From: J029 sp964482495
GTDB lineage: Bacteria; Planctomycetota; UBA1135
Length of the DNA: 59,736 bases
Reading direction: 5' to 3'
NCBI GenBank assembly: GCA_964482495.1
Contig: CAYZXS010000024.1
Location: 1-59,736, forward strand
Below the pieces are notes generated by a model. The model was not told the DNA's origin and ran no database searches. It saw only the letters and a program-made list of their open reading frames with translations. Shown one piece after another: positions 59,659-59,736 of this stretch. A program made the translations under genes and the position numbers. Numbering within the stretch: the first letter of the stretch is position 1; every line of letters starts with the position of its first letter.

Positions 59659-59736
59659 TATTCGGGGTCGGACATCGACTTTGTGGAAAAGGGTCCGGCT
59701 GCGCTGCGCGCAGCCGGACCCTTTTCCACAAAGTCG
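59642..59736. repeat. REP-like repeat with 29-bp perfect inverted repeat at the window end
   Basis: Two near-identical direct units, GGTC(A/G)GACATCGA, occur at about 59643 and 59667. They are followed by perfect 29-nt arms at 59676-59704 and 59708-59736 with loop TGC. The second arm ends exactly at the last base of the window. The sulfatase-like gene D stop (59656-59658) lies inside the first direct unit. Confidence 0.7.

Overview
The window is a dense, high-GC (about 70 %) bacterial chromosome segment. It shows 48 protein-coding genes on both strands. Intergenic gaps are short, many start and stop codons overlap by 1 or 4 nt, and GTG/TTG starts are common. I saw no rRNA, tRNA, CRISPR array, integrase or insertion sequence. 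The gene content suggests a Gram-negative bacterium, tentatively a Planctomycetota-like lineage: lipoprotein and outer-membrane export proteins, LolA-like periplasmic proteins, Tat-exported enzymes, several membrane-anchored sulfatase-like proteins and an ECF sigma operon. The phylum cannot be fixed from the sequence alone.

Left part (1-19 kb), mostly housekeeping: a partial manA, a SprT-like metallopeptidase, an esterase, rsmD, both ring-closing genes of DXP-dependent vitamin B6 synthesis (pdxJ, pdxA), a glycosyltransferase, three LolA-like periplasmic proteins in one operon, a DUF456 membrane protein, a GNAT protein facing a sulfatase-like protein, glnA, a class IV aminotransferase, an ECF sigma / zinc-finger-TPR / secreted-protein operon with a likely autoregulated promoter, queG, a small zinc-ribbon protein and thiE.

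Middle part (19-42 kb), redox and transport: a periplasmic PaoABC-type molybdenum hydroxylase whose small and large subunits are fused, a Tat-exported PLP enzyme, a fused ZIP-like/ArsP-like permease with a cysteine-rich tail, a large M16 peptidase, a SUKH-family protein in a less GC-rich pocket with palindromes, and a formate dehydrogenase. The catalytic subunit of the formate dehydrogenase is a selenoprotein: an in-frame TGA at 35335-35337 is followed by a bacterial SECIS-like hairpin. A radical SAM protein, a secreted/anchored pair of unknown function and a POT-family peptide transporter follow.

Right part (42-59.7 kb), an exopolysaccharide (EPS) locus: initiating sugar-phosphate transferase, two GT4 glycosyltransferases, Wzx-like flippase, Wza-like export lipoprotein, Wzz/Wzc-like co-polymerase with a degraded kinase site, Wzy-like polymerase, GNAT acyltransferase, polysaccharide deacetylase and three membrane-anchored alkaline-phosphatase-superfamily proteins. 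These three, and the related protein at 9.1 kb, have Thr where true sulfatases have the formylglycine Cys/Ser, so they may transfer or cleave phospho-groups on the polymer. The window ends inside a 29-bp perfect inverted repeat.

Across the window, eight starts have a TANNNT hexamer ending only 6-11 nt upstream, the arrangement expected for leaderless transcripts.
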